DNA of 64,000 nucleotides, from positions 80,759,720 to 80,823,719 of the forward strand of contig CM067366.1 of NCBI GenBank assembly GCA_034401795.1, read 5' to 3'. The notes under the pieces were generated by a model. It did no database searches and had not been told where the DNA came from. It saw only the letters and a list, made by a program, of their open reading frames with translations. The DNA is from Chaetoderma sp. LZ-2023a (Eukaryota; Mollusca; Caudofoveata; Chaetodermatida; Chaetodermatidae). Every line of letters begins with the position of its first letter. The stretch's first letter is position 1. Of the stretch, positions 21,337 through 31,605 are shown piece by piece. The position numbers were made by a program, and so were the translations under genes.

Positions 21337-21740
21337 AATGGACCTTTTCAGTTTCAGCTATGCCCCGCCTATCTCTAGCTAAGCTCCACCCACGCCGCGC
21401 TCGTGTTGGTATCGATCGATCCCTGAACACCCTGACTATCAATCTCCAAAAAACTACACAGGTAATCTGTTGAATATTTTGAAACTAATTTGACTTGGTG
21501 CTGTTGCTGCCTAACGCAGCAACGGCGCCCAGTCAAATTAGTTTCAAAATATTCAACAGCATGTTTATTAAATAGCAAAGAATTACAAAGCCATACAATT
21601 CATACAACATGTCAGACTATTTGAGATTTGATGACAGTCTACATGGAACCCTTTGTGACGTAATGATTGTGACGGCATCATACACACACTGGACTGATTA
21701 TGACATCTTACGAGGTCAGATGATGGCTGGATACTTTGGG
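21337..21740 (+). repeat. Complete family B MITE
   Basis: Left arm with the GATCGATCGATCCC motif, core palindrome 21467-21559 (93 bp), then the right arm with 'catacaattcatacaacatg' and TGACG-rich sequence. Confidence 0.75.
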
Positions 21741-21886
21741 AAGGTGAATTGTCATCTTGTAATGTGCTGAATGCAGGAATAGATGAACTAATTTGCTCGA
21801 CATGCTGTACGAAGTTCTCAAATGTTCACAAACTAACCTTATTACCCTCAATGATTTAACCTTTTAACTGTAGTCATTTAACCTTT

Positions 21887-22113
21887 TAACCCTATCATGT
21901 CAAAACCGGCACATGCAGTGGTATTGAGATCTCCATTTACAGACCAAGAGAAGACTATTTCTCCAAATTTACCACTGGAATGACTGGCTCGATAAGCAAG
22001 GCAGTCATTCTGGTGATAAATTTTCAAAAAAGTCTTCTTTTGGCCTGCAAATGGACATTCGATAAGCAAATGTTTTGATATTTTTAGACCGAATTTAGCC
22101 CTTAAATGGTTAA
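21887..22113 (+). repeat. Family A MITE unit
   Basis: 'ttaaccctatcatgtcaaaa' at left, palindrome 21929-22058, end 'cccttaaatggttaa'. Confidence 0.65.
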
Positions 22114-22347
22114 TAGACAAGGCAGTGAGAATTGGCCTCGGCAGGGGTCTTGAGAAATCTCCCTTTTGCAGGCTAAAGAGAAGTTTTATCACTGGACATG
22201 CTGGAGTGCCGAGCTCCATAACGGAGCCAGCCAGTTATTCCAGTGGTAAACTCAATATTTCTTTATACAACGTAGTCTGCAAATGGGCATTTTTTGTGAG
22301 GAAAATTTAAATTCTCTTGACCAAATCTTGAGCATTAAAGGATTAAA
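22114..22347 (+). repeat. Family A MITE unit, adjacent to previous
   Basis: Palindrome 22157-22290 with the loop 'gagctccataacggagc'; ends 'agcattaaaggattaa'. It lies head to tail with the copy at 21887, almost without spacer. Confidence 0.6.
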
Positions 22348-22774
22348 CTACTAATCTATTCTGTGTGAATGGATAAACATGTATACTCTGCTTGCTGGTG
22401 TGCTGGGTAACCTTGCGCCATAATGGGAAGGATATTGCATTCGTGTGTTTGTGCGTGTGCACGCGTGCTTGCATATTTATGTGTGCGTGTTAAAAAATCG
22501 CAATCGAATCTAATTCAAGATTTATATATATTTTGGAAACTACTGGTCTGATTTGGCTCAAATGTTTACACAACAAAAGGTTGCGAACATGCACTTGAGT
22601 TCCACAACATTTGTCGTGAACAGCAGAGAAAATGTGAAAAATCTGTATAAATAAAAATTGTACGTGATAAAGTCGGGATGGTGTGGGTCAGTTGACTGCT
22701 CTTGTTGTTTGATAAATATTACATCACTAATAATGAATAGGAGTTATGGCATGTGTGCCACATATTGGCATTGC

Positions 22775-22983
22775 TTAACCCATATCACTCTGATGTCTAT
22801 ATTCTATCTATTACTGTGTCAATACCACAAAACCAGGCGTACATTTTTCAACAATTTTAGTGGAAGATGTTGCTGTCCATGACAGCACCATCTCCCACCA
22901 AATTTGTTGAAAAATGAACACCAGTTTATCTGTTAATTTAATTTGAAAATTTAAAGTTTTGACACCAGAGTGGTAAGGGTTAA
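22775..22983 (+). repeat. Family E MITE with TTAACCC terminal inverted repeat
   Basis: 'ttaacccatatcactctgat' pairs with 'gacaccagagtggtaagggt' plus 'taa', a TIR of about 23 bp. The interior palindrome is 'acatttttcaacaattttag' against 'caaatttgttgaaaaatgaa' with a GCTGTCCATGACAGC loop. Confidence 0.65.
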
Positions 22984-22989
22984 TATACA

Positions 22990-23734
22990 GGAAATGGCAG
23001 GTCAAGATTTGTTTGAATTCTTTAATTCTTTTGAGGCTGGAAACAATTTAGTGGCTAAAATAAACTTTCACCCAACGATAATCTAATTGGACCTACATGT
23101 ACACACATGATACAATTGACTGATGCAATTTTTCAGCAATTATTTCCTTTTCATATGTGAGCTATTGTCAAACATTGTTATCATTCTCAATGAAATATCT
23201 CATTAATTTCATCGCTTTATCATCAAAAATCATTTATTGCTACCAATAAATTTCTCAACCTGAAATAATGTTTTGCAGTGGTAATCAAATGTTTTACATA
23301 AACTTCTGGACCCAATATAATACTGTATGTAAAAATCCTAGCTCACAAAATCTTCTATTGGTTGAAAAAGCAGTCTCAACAAATCGACAGTCATTTTGCA
23401 ATATTGGGCGGCTAATCAAGACTGCCTTATCTACATGTATATGTTCTGACATGGTCCGGAATTAGCAATAAGTATTTCGTCCTGACTAGGGGAAGTTCAG
23501 CCTCAACATTGCCTGTCATGTTAGTGTGGTAGTGAATGAGTTAAACCTGTTTTTATTCATCTAGTCAGTGATTACTTCTATAATAGTACTTTATCGGCCC
23601 CTCTTTTGTCAACAGCGCCTCAAAGTGCTCACAATTCTACTTATATCAATTATCCCTTTAATGGTCACGATGTTTCAAGAAAATAATAATTTTTACAATA
23701 AAATGTACAATAATAACTTTCTGTTGTCGTGCAA
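22990..23734. other. No gene or element seen
   Basis: AT-rich; no supported ORF, exon or repeat. Confidence 0.4.
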
Positions 23735-23900
23735 ATAGACATCACTCAAGACCACTACAGGTGCTTTTTTTTGGCCGGCTTGACCATGAAAATCCAGTTC
23801 TTTTCTTAGCTAGTGTCTATTTGCCGGCTGAGAGAAGACAATCTTTGAAATTTTACCACTGAAATGACTGGCTCGGTTACCTGGCTTTGGCGGAACCAAA
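23735..23900 (+). repeat. Family A fragment
   Basis: Right outer segment ('actcaagaccactacaggtg') followed by a left half arm ('ctgagagaagacaatctttg ... gactggctcggttacc'); two partial copies fused. Confidence 0.4.
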
Positions 23901-23904
23901 TGAA

Positions 23905-24300
23905 AATGTCCTCTTGCACTCCAAAATCATATACGTATCTCACCTACCAAATTTAGCTGAATACCACCTGTTTCCGAAGAGTTGCATTATAATCAATTTC
24001 TTGACCTTTTGACCGCTTTCCATCTCCTGTGATGCGGAGCCTAACATAAATGTTGTCACACAATCGAAAACTGTATGGGTAACCCACATAACAAATTTGT
24101 TTGAATTCCACACTGCGATTTTGGATGAGATAGTGTGATGGACAATTTTATGATATTTGACCTTTTGATGCCGTCACCTGACCCCCGAGTGGGCATCTTC
24201 CAAAGCGCAATCATATGTGTAACCAACATACCAAATTTAGTTGAATTCAACCTAATGGTTTTGGAGGAGATTGTGTGACAGACAGCTTTTTAGGATATTC
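23905..24300 (+). repeat. Diverged tandem units of about 150 bp
   Basis: Three loosely similar blocks each have 'taccaaatttagctgaat'- or 'taccaaatttagttgaat'-type sequence, a TTTGACC TTTTGA segment and a TGTGTGACAGACAG-like end. Similar phrases recur near 42830-42930. Confidence 0.4.
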
Positions 24301-24693
24301 AAACTTTTGTCATGTGGATGTGAAAAATGGCTGTAAATATTCCGTTATACATGAGTTTGATAGTTTCTTTCACCAAATACAAGTCAGAAAACAACTAATA
24401 AAGACACATGTATAACATAACGTGATATTTACAGCCACTTTTCACATCGTAAGACTGGAAATCTGCCAATGTTTTCAAATGAAATTTTGGGGGCAATCAA
24501 CCTACCCCCATACAATACCATTTCGTCCCTAGAAGCAAGAATAATTTGGCCTGAATATCAAGGTATTTCAAACTAAATACTTTCGCTAAACATAACATAT
24601 CGCACACTGCAGATTTGTTGTATTTATTTTAGTCAATAGTATCTATGTTTGACCAAAATGTAGACAAGCTGTTTAGAGAAATATGTTGCTATA

Positions 24694-24775
24694 GAAAACC
24701 AGTGCACCACACTTTTTGACTCCATTGCGCCACAAGAAAACTAGTGTGCCAAACTTAGAAATCAGTGCGCCACAC
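24694..24775 (+). repeat. Short irregular direct repeats
   Basis: AGTGCACCACAC, TTGCGCCACA, AGTGTGCCAAAC and AGTGCGCCACAC occur within 82 bp. No coding frame explains them. Confidence 0.35.
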
Positions 24776-25040
24776 CTAGCTGAACTTTTTATTTTTATTG
24801 GGCCGTTCGTTGCTCTAGTGTTTATAATATAGCATATTAATTGTGATACCTGAATGCCTATTACTGCCTGGCAATTACACTGGAGGAACTTTTAGTGTTT
24901 GGGTCAGAGATACCAATTTTCGTTCAAGCTTTATGTTAGCAAAACCCATTTTAAGTAAAGTTTGTACTTATTTTCAGATCTTGGCAATAGATAGCGGGTT
25001 TGAAGCTTTATGCCTCCGCAAATCGGTACATCTATGACAA

Positions 25041-25109
25041 ATCGAATAACCACGATTATTTATCTAAAATGATCTCGATTATAAAAATTGCATACTGGTG
25101 CAAGCCTAA
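25041..25109 (-). repeat. End fragment of a hAT-like MITE
   Basis: 'atcgaataaccacgattatt' followed by an end in 'ggtgcaagccta' matches the ends of the element at 25609 (taggcttgcgc when inverted). No second end found. Confidence 0.4.
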
Positions 25110-25281
25110 TGCCTAGTGACCTTTGCTTTTAGCATTGTATGTGTGGTGATTTTAGAGTGATAATACTACATTGTTATCAACTACTTACATGTAACAAATC
25201 AGGTTCTGGGTGTTGTAGTACATAGCTTTAGCCATCCATTATTAAAAGGGTTGGCATTTTCTTCTTTTTCTCTATGTCCAG

Positions 25282-25338
25282 AAGGCTTGGTTGATGTAAA
25301 ACCATATGCTGAGCGTACAGGGCATGGTTGGAAATCGG
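25282..25338 (+). CDS. Candidate host exon 3
   Basis: Strong polypyrimidine acceptor 'ttttctctatgtccag', donor TCGG|GTAAAC. 57 bp, phase 1 at both ends, so it can be skipped without frame loss. It encodes GLVDVKPYAERTGHGWKS after the split codon. It fits between the phase-1 end of 19795-19910 and the phase-1 start of 31173-31219. Gene unknown. Confidence 0.58.
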
Positions 25339-25411
25339 GTAAACAATAATATTAATCTGTAATGCATTATATATGTTCTTATTATATCACAAATGTACTT
25401 ACATGCGTCAG

Positions 25412-25521
25412 CACACAGATGCACACACTCCTGTGACACACACACAGATGCACACACTCCTGTGACACACACACACACGCACGCATGCATGCACGCACAC
25501 ACAGACACACACACACATGCT
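25412..25521 (+). repeat. CA-rich microsatellite with 29-bp direct duplication
   Basis: The unit 'acagatgcacacactcctgt' plus 'gacacacac' occurs twice (from 25415 and 25446), then (CA)n/(CACG)n. ORFs through it are low complexity. Confidence 0.8.
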
Positions 25522-25608
25522 GAAGACATTGATGCTTTTTTATCCATCTGTTTGTTTCACATGGTTTGTAACATGTGTGAGCTACATGTAGTTAGTATTA
25601 GTTAGTAG

Positions 25609-26051
25609 TAGGCTTGCGCTATTACGTGGTTAAATCGAAAATCGCGATTATGTTTTAAATCGTGAATTTATATGATTAAAAATTAAATAATCGAATAATC
25701 GTGAATATTTTCTATTGCATAAAATATTTCAAATGCTAATTTTCAATTACTTTTTAATGCCATCGGTCATTAAAATGACATCTTGCTTAGTGGATGTATG
25801 TCCATTTGCAGGGCAAGAGAAGACTATTTCTGAAAATGAGAATCGAGCCAGGCATTCCATTGATACATTTTCAAAAATAGTCTTCTCTTACCCTGCAAAT
25901 GGACTGTTCTAAACACCATTGCAATTTTCGTCATTGATATTGTTTTATTGTTATGTCTTGGTAATTTGTTTCCAAGCTGATTAATCGAATAATCACGATT
26001 ATTTTTTAATAATCGATCGCGAGCTCTCAACGCAATAATTGCACAAACCTA
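25609..26051 (+). mobile_element. hAT-like MITE with nested family A hairpin
   Basis: Ends 'taggcttgcgctatta' and 'aataattgcacaaaccta' are imperfect inverted repeats. The flanks GTTAGTAG (25601-25608) and GTTAGTAC (26052-26059) match at 7 of 8 bases, fitting the 8-bp duplication of hAT elements. Subterminal AATCG/CGATTA repeats are rich at both ends. A family A palindrome sits inside. Confidence 0.65.
25799..25905 (+). repeat. Family A palindrome nested in the hAT-like MITE
   Basis: Arms 'tgtccatttgcagggcaaga' and 'taccctgcaaatggact' share the GGGC/(G)CCC variant. The central CCACTGGAATGACTGG part of the left arm is deleted. Confidence 0.65.
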
Positions 26052-26439
26052 GTTAGTACATGTAGTTGGTATTCTATGCTGTGTTCACATTATATTCAGT
26101 TCACTCTAGCCCAGAGCATTATGGGTCTCTGGTCCTATTGGGATTTTTGCCCTGTAACAGAAAAGGGTTTTGTATTCAGGTCATGCGTGTGTGTATCCAT
26201 GCAGGTGTGCGCGCTTGCACGTGTGTGCTTGCATGTTTATATTAGTAGCTGTATATCAGAAACAACTGATCTGATTGTGCGTCTACATGCATCAACATCG
26301 GGGAAACAACCAATCCGGTTTGGTTCCGATTTTAACAGAAGAAAGTTGAGATACTGATTCGGATCATGTTCTGGATTTAAAAATCTAACTAAAAATTGTT
26401 TGGATTCTGAAACAAACTGCCAACAGTCTCTGATTGCTT

Positions 26440-26593
26440 TTGTTCTGTTTAAGATCATGTTGTCAATGACATGTAGGCAGCAATGACTTCCAGTCACGTT
26501 AACCCGGTTATATTGATCTCAAATTACTCAGTGTTATATGCTTTCTTTTCTAAAGAATTTATATTATCTGGGATTTGTCATTGAAAGGGTTAA
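26440..26593 (+). repeat. Family C remnant
   Basis: The right end 'gatttgtcattgaaagggtt' (26573-26592) matches the C family. The interior has 'aggcagcaatgacttccagt'. Left end not identified. Confidence 0.4.
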
Positions 26594-26646
26594 GTTAGCT
26601 GAAAATCGCGGGAGTTGAATTACCGCATTACAACATTCATATATTG

Positions 26647-26870
26647 TTAACCCTTTAACCCTCGAATTCGTTCAAGAAAATTTCAATTTTCTCATAGAAA
26701 ATGTCCTTTTGGAGACCAAGGGAAGACTATTTTTGAAAATTTATCACTAGAATCACTGGCTCGGTTATCGAGCCAGTCATACCAGTGGTAAATTTTCAAA
26801 AATAGCCCTCTTACATTGTCTTACTCTGCAAATGAAAATTTCTCAAGACCACTCCAGAAGCCGTGTAATA
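26647..26870 (-). repeat. Family A MITE unit
   Basis: 'ttaaccctttaaccctcgaa' at the left, palindrome 26702-26840 with the loop 'gctcggttatcgagcc', then 'ctcaagaccactccagaagc'. Relative to 10589 the outer segments are exchanged, so it is inverted. Confidence 0.65.
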
Positions 26871-26989
26871 ACTGCGTCTTCAGATGGTCTGGACTCCTCT
26901 CAATTGGAAATATAATGTAAACCTTATGCTGAGTCCCATGTGACTCAAAGCCTGAATGGTCTGAGACTGATTTTTCTCGGCCTTTTATA

Positions 26990-27720
26990 CTCTGTGGTCC
27001 GGGCACTGGTGAGATTCCCAGAGCCCCCTTTAAACGGTGCCCCTAGACCTGTTGTGATTGCGGTGCCCCCTTTAATTGAGGGGGTTACCACCGGTGTCGT
27101 GTCATGACACCGATTATCTGATTGGTAGTACCCTAACCGGTACCACTTAGTGATACCTTTTTACCTTTGCTGTTCAGCGGGGCGCCATTTGGTGTCCCTG
27201 TTGGCACTAGTGTTTGGTTTTGGGCGGTGTCCTTTTGTTTGGCACGTACATGATGTATTTGGGGAATAAGTAGGCAGACGGTGCCCCTTTATGGGGGTGC
27301 TGGTTCTGAGACAGGTGACGTGTTTGGCACTTGTAGATTTCTTGTTTTTGAGAGAAATATGGAACCTTTACTATGCCTACAATGGAATGGGGGAGGGGGG
27401 GTACCATCCGAACGCGATGTCTCGCATGCATTGGCTGTACTGAGGCCAGACGCAGTCGACATTACTCGTGCAGAAATCGTGCTGGATCCGGGATCATGAG
27501 CACAGATACAGCCCAGGGACTTGTACTGGGAGAAACGAGGGCGAGTGTATCAGTGCGCCACCGGGAACCAGCACGGAGCGGACGGCCTCGCCCATTGTTG
27601 AAGTGATTCAGACTCCAAGGGTTTTGGATACTCATCAGAGGTTGGTGTGGATGTCTCCATGTGGTTACTGGAGGGACGTGTGATGTCTGCTTGTAACATC
27701 TGGGGACGGGGGAAAAAGGG
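26990..27720. other. GC-richer block without recognised gene
   Basis: Repeated GTGCCCC(C)TTTAA phrases and short palindromes (GTGTCATGACAC at 27100, ACCGGT twice) occur near 27000-27150. Several short frames exist on both strands, none recognised. Confidence 0.35.
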
Positions 27721-27788
27721 GGAACTAAACTTGTAGTTGCAAAGTTTCAAAAAGCTGTTTTGAATGTTTAGTGTGCCTTTTGGCAAAC

Positions 27789-27899
27789 TAATTTGGAAAT
27801 CAAGTTGAGATATTTAGAAACCAATTTGAAATATCAGGTTGAGATATTTAAAAACCAAAGTCAAATATCAAGTTGAGATATTTAGAAAACTAGATTGAA
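27789..27899 (+). repeat. Three tandem ~38-bp units
   Basis: 'aagttgagatatttagaaac' recurs at 27801, 27836 (as caggttgagatatttaaaaa) and 27870, each followed by an A/T-rich CAA(A)TATCA link. Confidence 0.7.
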
Positions 27900-28055
27900 A
27901 GTATTTCTGCGGTTTGATTATAAAATCAGCGATGGAGTGGTGGGATTTACACAGCAATAAGGTTTTTTGTAAAAAAGAACCATTTTTCAGATTTAACCAG
28001 GAATTGGATAATTTGCACAGTGATTAATTAGTCTTTTGTTCCCCTGTTCTGACGT

Positions 28056-28307
28056 TCATGCTGGTGGATGTCCGTTGTTACTGAATCTTGGGATATGCGC
28101 CGGTTTGAAATTGGCTGCTTTAAGAAGTTCAAAACCTTCCGTTCTCCAGCTGTTTAATTTGGTAAACTCTAGGAGCTCCAGATGGCAATGTAGACATCCT
28201 TTATTGAAGTCTGTGGTCTCCTCCATCGCGTCCCAGACATTTAGGGACAGAGACTGGATACATTTCCTGGAGTAGCTTCTGACATGGCGGCAGGACCGGA
28301 GATTAGA
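28056..28307 (-). pseudogene. Open 83-codon frame downstream of the zinc-finger ORF
   Basis: Open between two stops, with no ATG near its start. Translation contains CRHVRSYSRKC, VWDAMEET, CLHCHLELLE and FNK. It could be an exon or the broken C-terminal continuation of the 28320-28949 ORF, which ends 12 bases away on the same strand. No family recognised. Confidence 0.3.
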
Positions 28308-28319
28308 TCATCTAATAAA

Positions 28320-28949
28320 TTAGCTGCGTTTTCCAGCGAGTCTCCTCCCTCCATTGGAGGCGACGGATGAGTGTGAGGTCGAGCTGGTGGGGCTTTCCCT
28401 GAAACAGTTTAGCATGGCCTGTTTTAGTAGATCTAAATCTTCATTCCCTCTTTCTAGTTTTGCTAGTACCTTCGAAATCATGATTGGTGAATGTTTAGAA
28501 TGATTGTTCTCGATATTGGCATCTGTGAAAATATTGTCCAGCGGTGTGTCTTCGTCAGAACTGATAGTTATATAATCCAATAAAGGGGTTGTTATGTTAA
28601 CTGCCCTCTTCTTGGTACCGTTAATTTTTGGGATGACATACCCAGGTTTTGTCGGCTGGTTGAGTCCGTATCTGGCCTTTGTTTCCGGTGATAAAACTAC
28701 TTTATATACTCTTCTGATGCCTTTCACTAATGGCGCCTGTTGAAGCATCAGGAGTGTGATGTCCTTGGTCAAGTCATGTATAGAAATAAGGTGGTCTTTC
28801 ACATAGTTCTTATGAATGAAATGGCTGCCGCAGATTGTGCAAAACCAATTCTTCACCTTCTCGTGGGATTCTCTAAGGTGCCTGTTGCGCGATCTTCGGC
28901 AGAAAAACTTCTGACACAAACCACACTGTGACATATCTTCATTCTTCAT
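28320..28949 (-). CDS. Two-finger C2H2 zinc-finger protein
   Basis: 209 residues from the ATG at 28949; an upstream TTG is open but not a likely start. Two C2H2 fingers lie within about residues 9-55: CGLC...HLRESH (C-x2-C-x11-H-x4-H) and CTIC...HLISIH (C-x2-C-x12-H-x4-H). The rest has no clear domain: a basic/Pro stretch (KPGYVIPKINGTKKR), an acidic ISSDEDTPLD patch and a Ser-rich tail. Likely nucleic-acid binding. The intact frame in a transposon-rich area and the GIY-YIG remnant about 370 bp upstream on the same strand raise the possibility that it belongs to a mobile element. A host single-exon gene is the alternative. Confidence 0.55.
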   Translation of the reverse strand: MKNEDMSQCGLCQKFFCRRSRNRHLRESHEKVKNWFCTICGSHFIHKNYVKDHLISIHDLTKDITLLMLQQAPLVKGIRRVYKVVLSPETKARYGLNQPTKPGYVIPKINGTKKRAVNITTPLLDYITISSDEDTPLDNIFTDANIENNHSKHSPIMISKVLAKLERGNEDLDLLKQAMLNCFRESPTSSTSHSSVASNGGRRLAGKRS

Positions 28950-29314
28950 GATTAGAATAGACAACCTTTGAGCTAAGACAAAGACGTTTCTTAAAGATTT
29001 TGAAACTGATAAATTAATATCAACTAGGCCAGAAGGGTGTGTTTCACAGTTTAGCGATTCTAAATGAATGTGATGATGTTGCTAAGTTTGCTCTTGTTGA
29101 GCTGATGACGTCATGTGTTTTATGACATAAGCGGACCACAGAGATGGAAGGAAAGGAAGAATGACGTCATGCAGTTATGATGTCATTACTCGGATATAGT
29201 CCAGAGAGGGGAATACCGAAAATCTGAATAAAGGGGCATGCCTGTAGGGGTGCTAAGGGCATGAGGGGTAATAACTATGTCATGCAGGGCGGGGGCCTTG
29301 CATTCAAGGCACCC
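28950..29314. other. Spacer between zinc-finger ORF and GIY-YIG remnant
   Basis: No ORF. Two TGACGTCA palindromes (29106-29113, 29162-29169) could be regulatory for the minus-strand ORF; this is inference. Confidence 0.35.
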
Positions 29315-29601
29315 CTACCCTGTGTTGTTGATGCCTTGTGGTTTCATGCTGTGGAGTTGATGGATCCAATGTGATACTTTGGATCTTCTCCAAATGGTGG
29401 AGTTGTCATCATCCAGGTCTGATGAGAGGACTTGTATGATACGGTATTGCATATCATTCCTTGAAGGCGCGTGCAGATTGAAGTGTCTTGATACTGGCGT
29501 GTTATAAGATGCCCTTCTATAGAAGTATGAGATGCTTCGTAGATGTTCTTTAATGCGTATCCCGAATGGTCGCTTGGTTTCACCAACATACTGTTTTGCA
29601 C
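29315..29601 (-). pseudogene. GIY-YIG endonuclease domain remnant, Penelope-type
   Basis: A minus-strand frame reads QYVGETKRPFGIRIKEHL, then RASYNTPVSRHFN and DMQYRIIQ, ending with a stop at 29315. YVGET...R...EH and the later PVSRHFN phrase match the C-terminal GIY-YIG nuclease of Penelope-like retroelements, which nicks target DNA for insertion. The N-terminal GIY part and reverse transcriptase are missing because the frame is cut off by a family A sequence at 29602. Only the last ~95 codons survive. Confidence 0.65.
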
Positions 29602-29801
29602 CACTCCAGAAGCCGTTTTTGGCTGATATGAGTGTTAAAGGGTTAATAATCAGATAGGGTTACACAATGGTGTTTTTAATGGTTATTGAGCCAGCCATTC
29701 TCCTGGTTTATTTTCAAAATCGTCTTATCTTTGGCTGCAAATTGACATTCCTCATGAGCACGGTAGAAGCCTTTTTGGCTGACTTGACCTTTAAAGGATT
29801 A
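29602..29801 (+). repeat. Two partial family A segments
   Basis: 'ccactccagaagccgttttt' to 'gttaaagggttaa' is a right outer segment. A second half copy runs from 29680 ('ttattgagccagccattctc') to 'acctttaaaggatta'. Confidence 0.55.
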
Positions 29802-29915
29802 ATATCACGTGTCATGACATCGCTTTGGGTTCATTTGAAAGAGTTATCTCTCATGTGAGAAATTCATTCGTCAAAATTCTGGTTTATGCTAGATATCGTT
29901 AAAGTGCCTATTTGG

Positions 29916-31075
29916 TAGGGCTGCAACGATTCATCGATGCATCGATGGATCGTGATACTTTCCCCATGATGCGATACACGATACTTGTTTTCCGAATCAC
30001 GACACGGCAAAAAAAAAAATTTCCAGTGAGATTAATTCAGTAAAATCGGATATGACCATTGATTTTAGACGTTAAACACTCTAAATAATATGCGGATACA
30101 ATAACCTTTTTAAACTACGTTGTAACTTTATCTCGAGGAGGGATTTTAGTGCAGAAAATTTAGGGACAGGTCACGCCTGTTAGTTACGAAATCTGGTAAC
30201 GCCACATAAATTTTACAACATCGTTCTTGGTCAATTCTCGCAGTATTTTCAATAAATTGTCGCAACCCTATTTAGTTCAGTCTTTAAACACTTCTACAAC
30301 GACGCCGGCAATGAAAATTCCTTAAATTTAATCCGAATTTCTCATGATAAAGAACCGCAGTGGGAGGCAATGAAACAGCTTTTACTGTTTATGTACTATA
30401 GAAGAAAAGTCGCTTGCTTTTGTACGATGTGGAGGGTGTCTACGGGATCAGCGTGAAATACGGAAATATGAGTGAGTGAGATACGAAAATGAGGCTTCAA
30501 ATTATTAAATCAATGAGCGCCTGATGCACGTAATATACACTATAGAGGAATTTCATTCATAAATGCACACTAATTGGAGTTCCATAAAGGGTGATTCCAA
30601 CAGCATCGAATCAGATTATTCCGCTGACTACTACGTCATTAGACATTAGCTGGCTATTTTCCCGGACATTGCCAACTGTTCGTGGGTTAGTTGAATTAAT
30701 TTTATTTTGACTCGTAATTGCTGCACATTTGCATGGAATTTTAAGAGCTGGTAAGTAAAATATAAAATGCCTGTACTTAAACAGTGTCTCGAATTGGCAT
30801 GAATATTCATAAATATGGCATTCAGAACCGCTGGCATCGGCCATCTTACGACATTAGCCTAGTCACCCGGATATAAAAAATATAAAGCAGATTTCACAGA
30901 GCTACCGATTGGATGGTTTTGGCCAATACAATTCGCTCATTTTACAACGCCTGCTAAAAATATTTTACTTTGTCATTGTCATGGCTGACATGAAGTATCG
31001 CGATATGTATCGCATCGTGACGGGAGTATCGTGATTACGTATCGTATCGTTGCTTAGTGTATCGTTGCACCCATA
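29916..31075 (+). mobile_element. hAT-like non-autonomous DNA transposon, 1160 bp
   Basis: Perfect 8-bp flanking duplication CTATTTGG (29908-29915 and 31076-31083). Ends 'tagggctgcaacgat' and 'atcgttgcacccata' are inverted repeats, continued by ATCGATGCATCGATG at left and GTATCGTATCGTTGC at right. No transposase frame inside, so it depends on another element. The 8-bp duplication and TAGGG ends fit the hAT superfamily. Confidence 0.8.
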
Positions 31076-31172
31076 CTATTTGGATCTGGGAAATATGCAG
31101 TGAACTGTATTATTTTGTATTAATTTAAAATTAATATTTTATTAATTTAATTTAATTTATTTACTGTTTCAG

Positions 31173-31219
31173 AATCCAATAACAAAGGCGTTGAAAATCA
31201 AGGCATCCAGCTTACATGA
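31173..31219 (+). CDS. Candidate terminal host exon
   Basis: Acceptor 'ttactgtttcag'; entering in phase 1 it encodes SNNKGVENQGIQLT and stops at TGA 31217-31219. It joins in frame to 25282-25338 or directly to 19795-19910. Read in another phase it would stay open to 31259, so phase matters. An AATAAA lies 62 bases after the stop. Confidence 0.52.
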
Positions 31220-31280
31220 CAAGGATGAGACAGACACTATATCCATATATATATATATATAATATTGTATTCAGTTAAGT

Positions 31281-31286
31281 AATAAA
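31281..31286 (+). terminator. AATAAA polyadenylation signal
   Basis: First AATAAA downstream of the TGA at 31217. Consistent with a short 3' UTR of the candidate host gene. Confidence 0.4.
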
Positions 31287-31536
31287 TGACGAAGTGTTAC
31301 TACGCGATCATAATACTATATAATATAATAATATATACACAACCTGTCATTCTGATATACGTTCAGTACAGCTCAGAAACAACTTACCATGTTTCCAAAA
31401 CAAAAACAGAAACATGTTAGTTACTGCCTATATATTAAAAACCCATACCCTAAGAGAAGCCCACCCCTTATCTTTGACACGTGAACGCCAAGATTTATTA
31501 GAGGTTTAAAAATTTTGAAATTATGTAAGAAAGTTT

Positions 31537-31605
31537 CTGTTAAATATTTTGGACTTAATTTGATTGGAAAACTTCCAATCAAATTAAGTTCAAAATATTC
31601 AACAA
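31537..31605 (+). repeat. Short palindrome, family B subtype
   Basis: 'cttaatttgattggaa' pairs with 'ttccaatcaaattaag'; the variant CTTAATTTGATTGG is matched in both arms and differs from the main B core. Confidence 0.65.

Noticed and set aside
22441..22495. GT/GC-rich stretch near 22.45 kb and a similar one at 26.18 kb
   Set aside because: Considered a shared element ('gcgtgtg...gcttgcat'), but the similarity is short and purine/pyrimidine-simple.
25272..25605. Cys/His/Thr-rich ORFs on both strands
   Set aside because: Translation of CA microsatellite; only 25282-25338 has exon support.
27281..27683. Overlapping 71-77 codon plus-strand ORFs
   Set aside because: No recognisable motif, no splice support, three overlapping frames in a GC-richer block.
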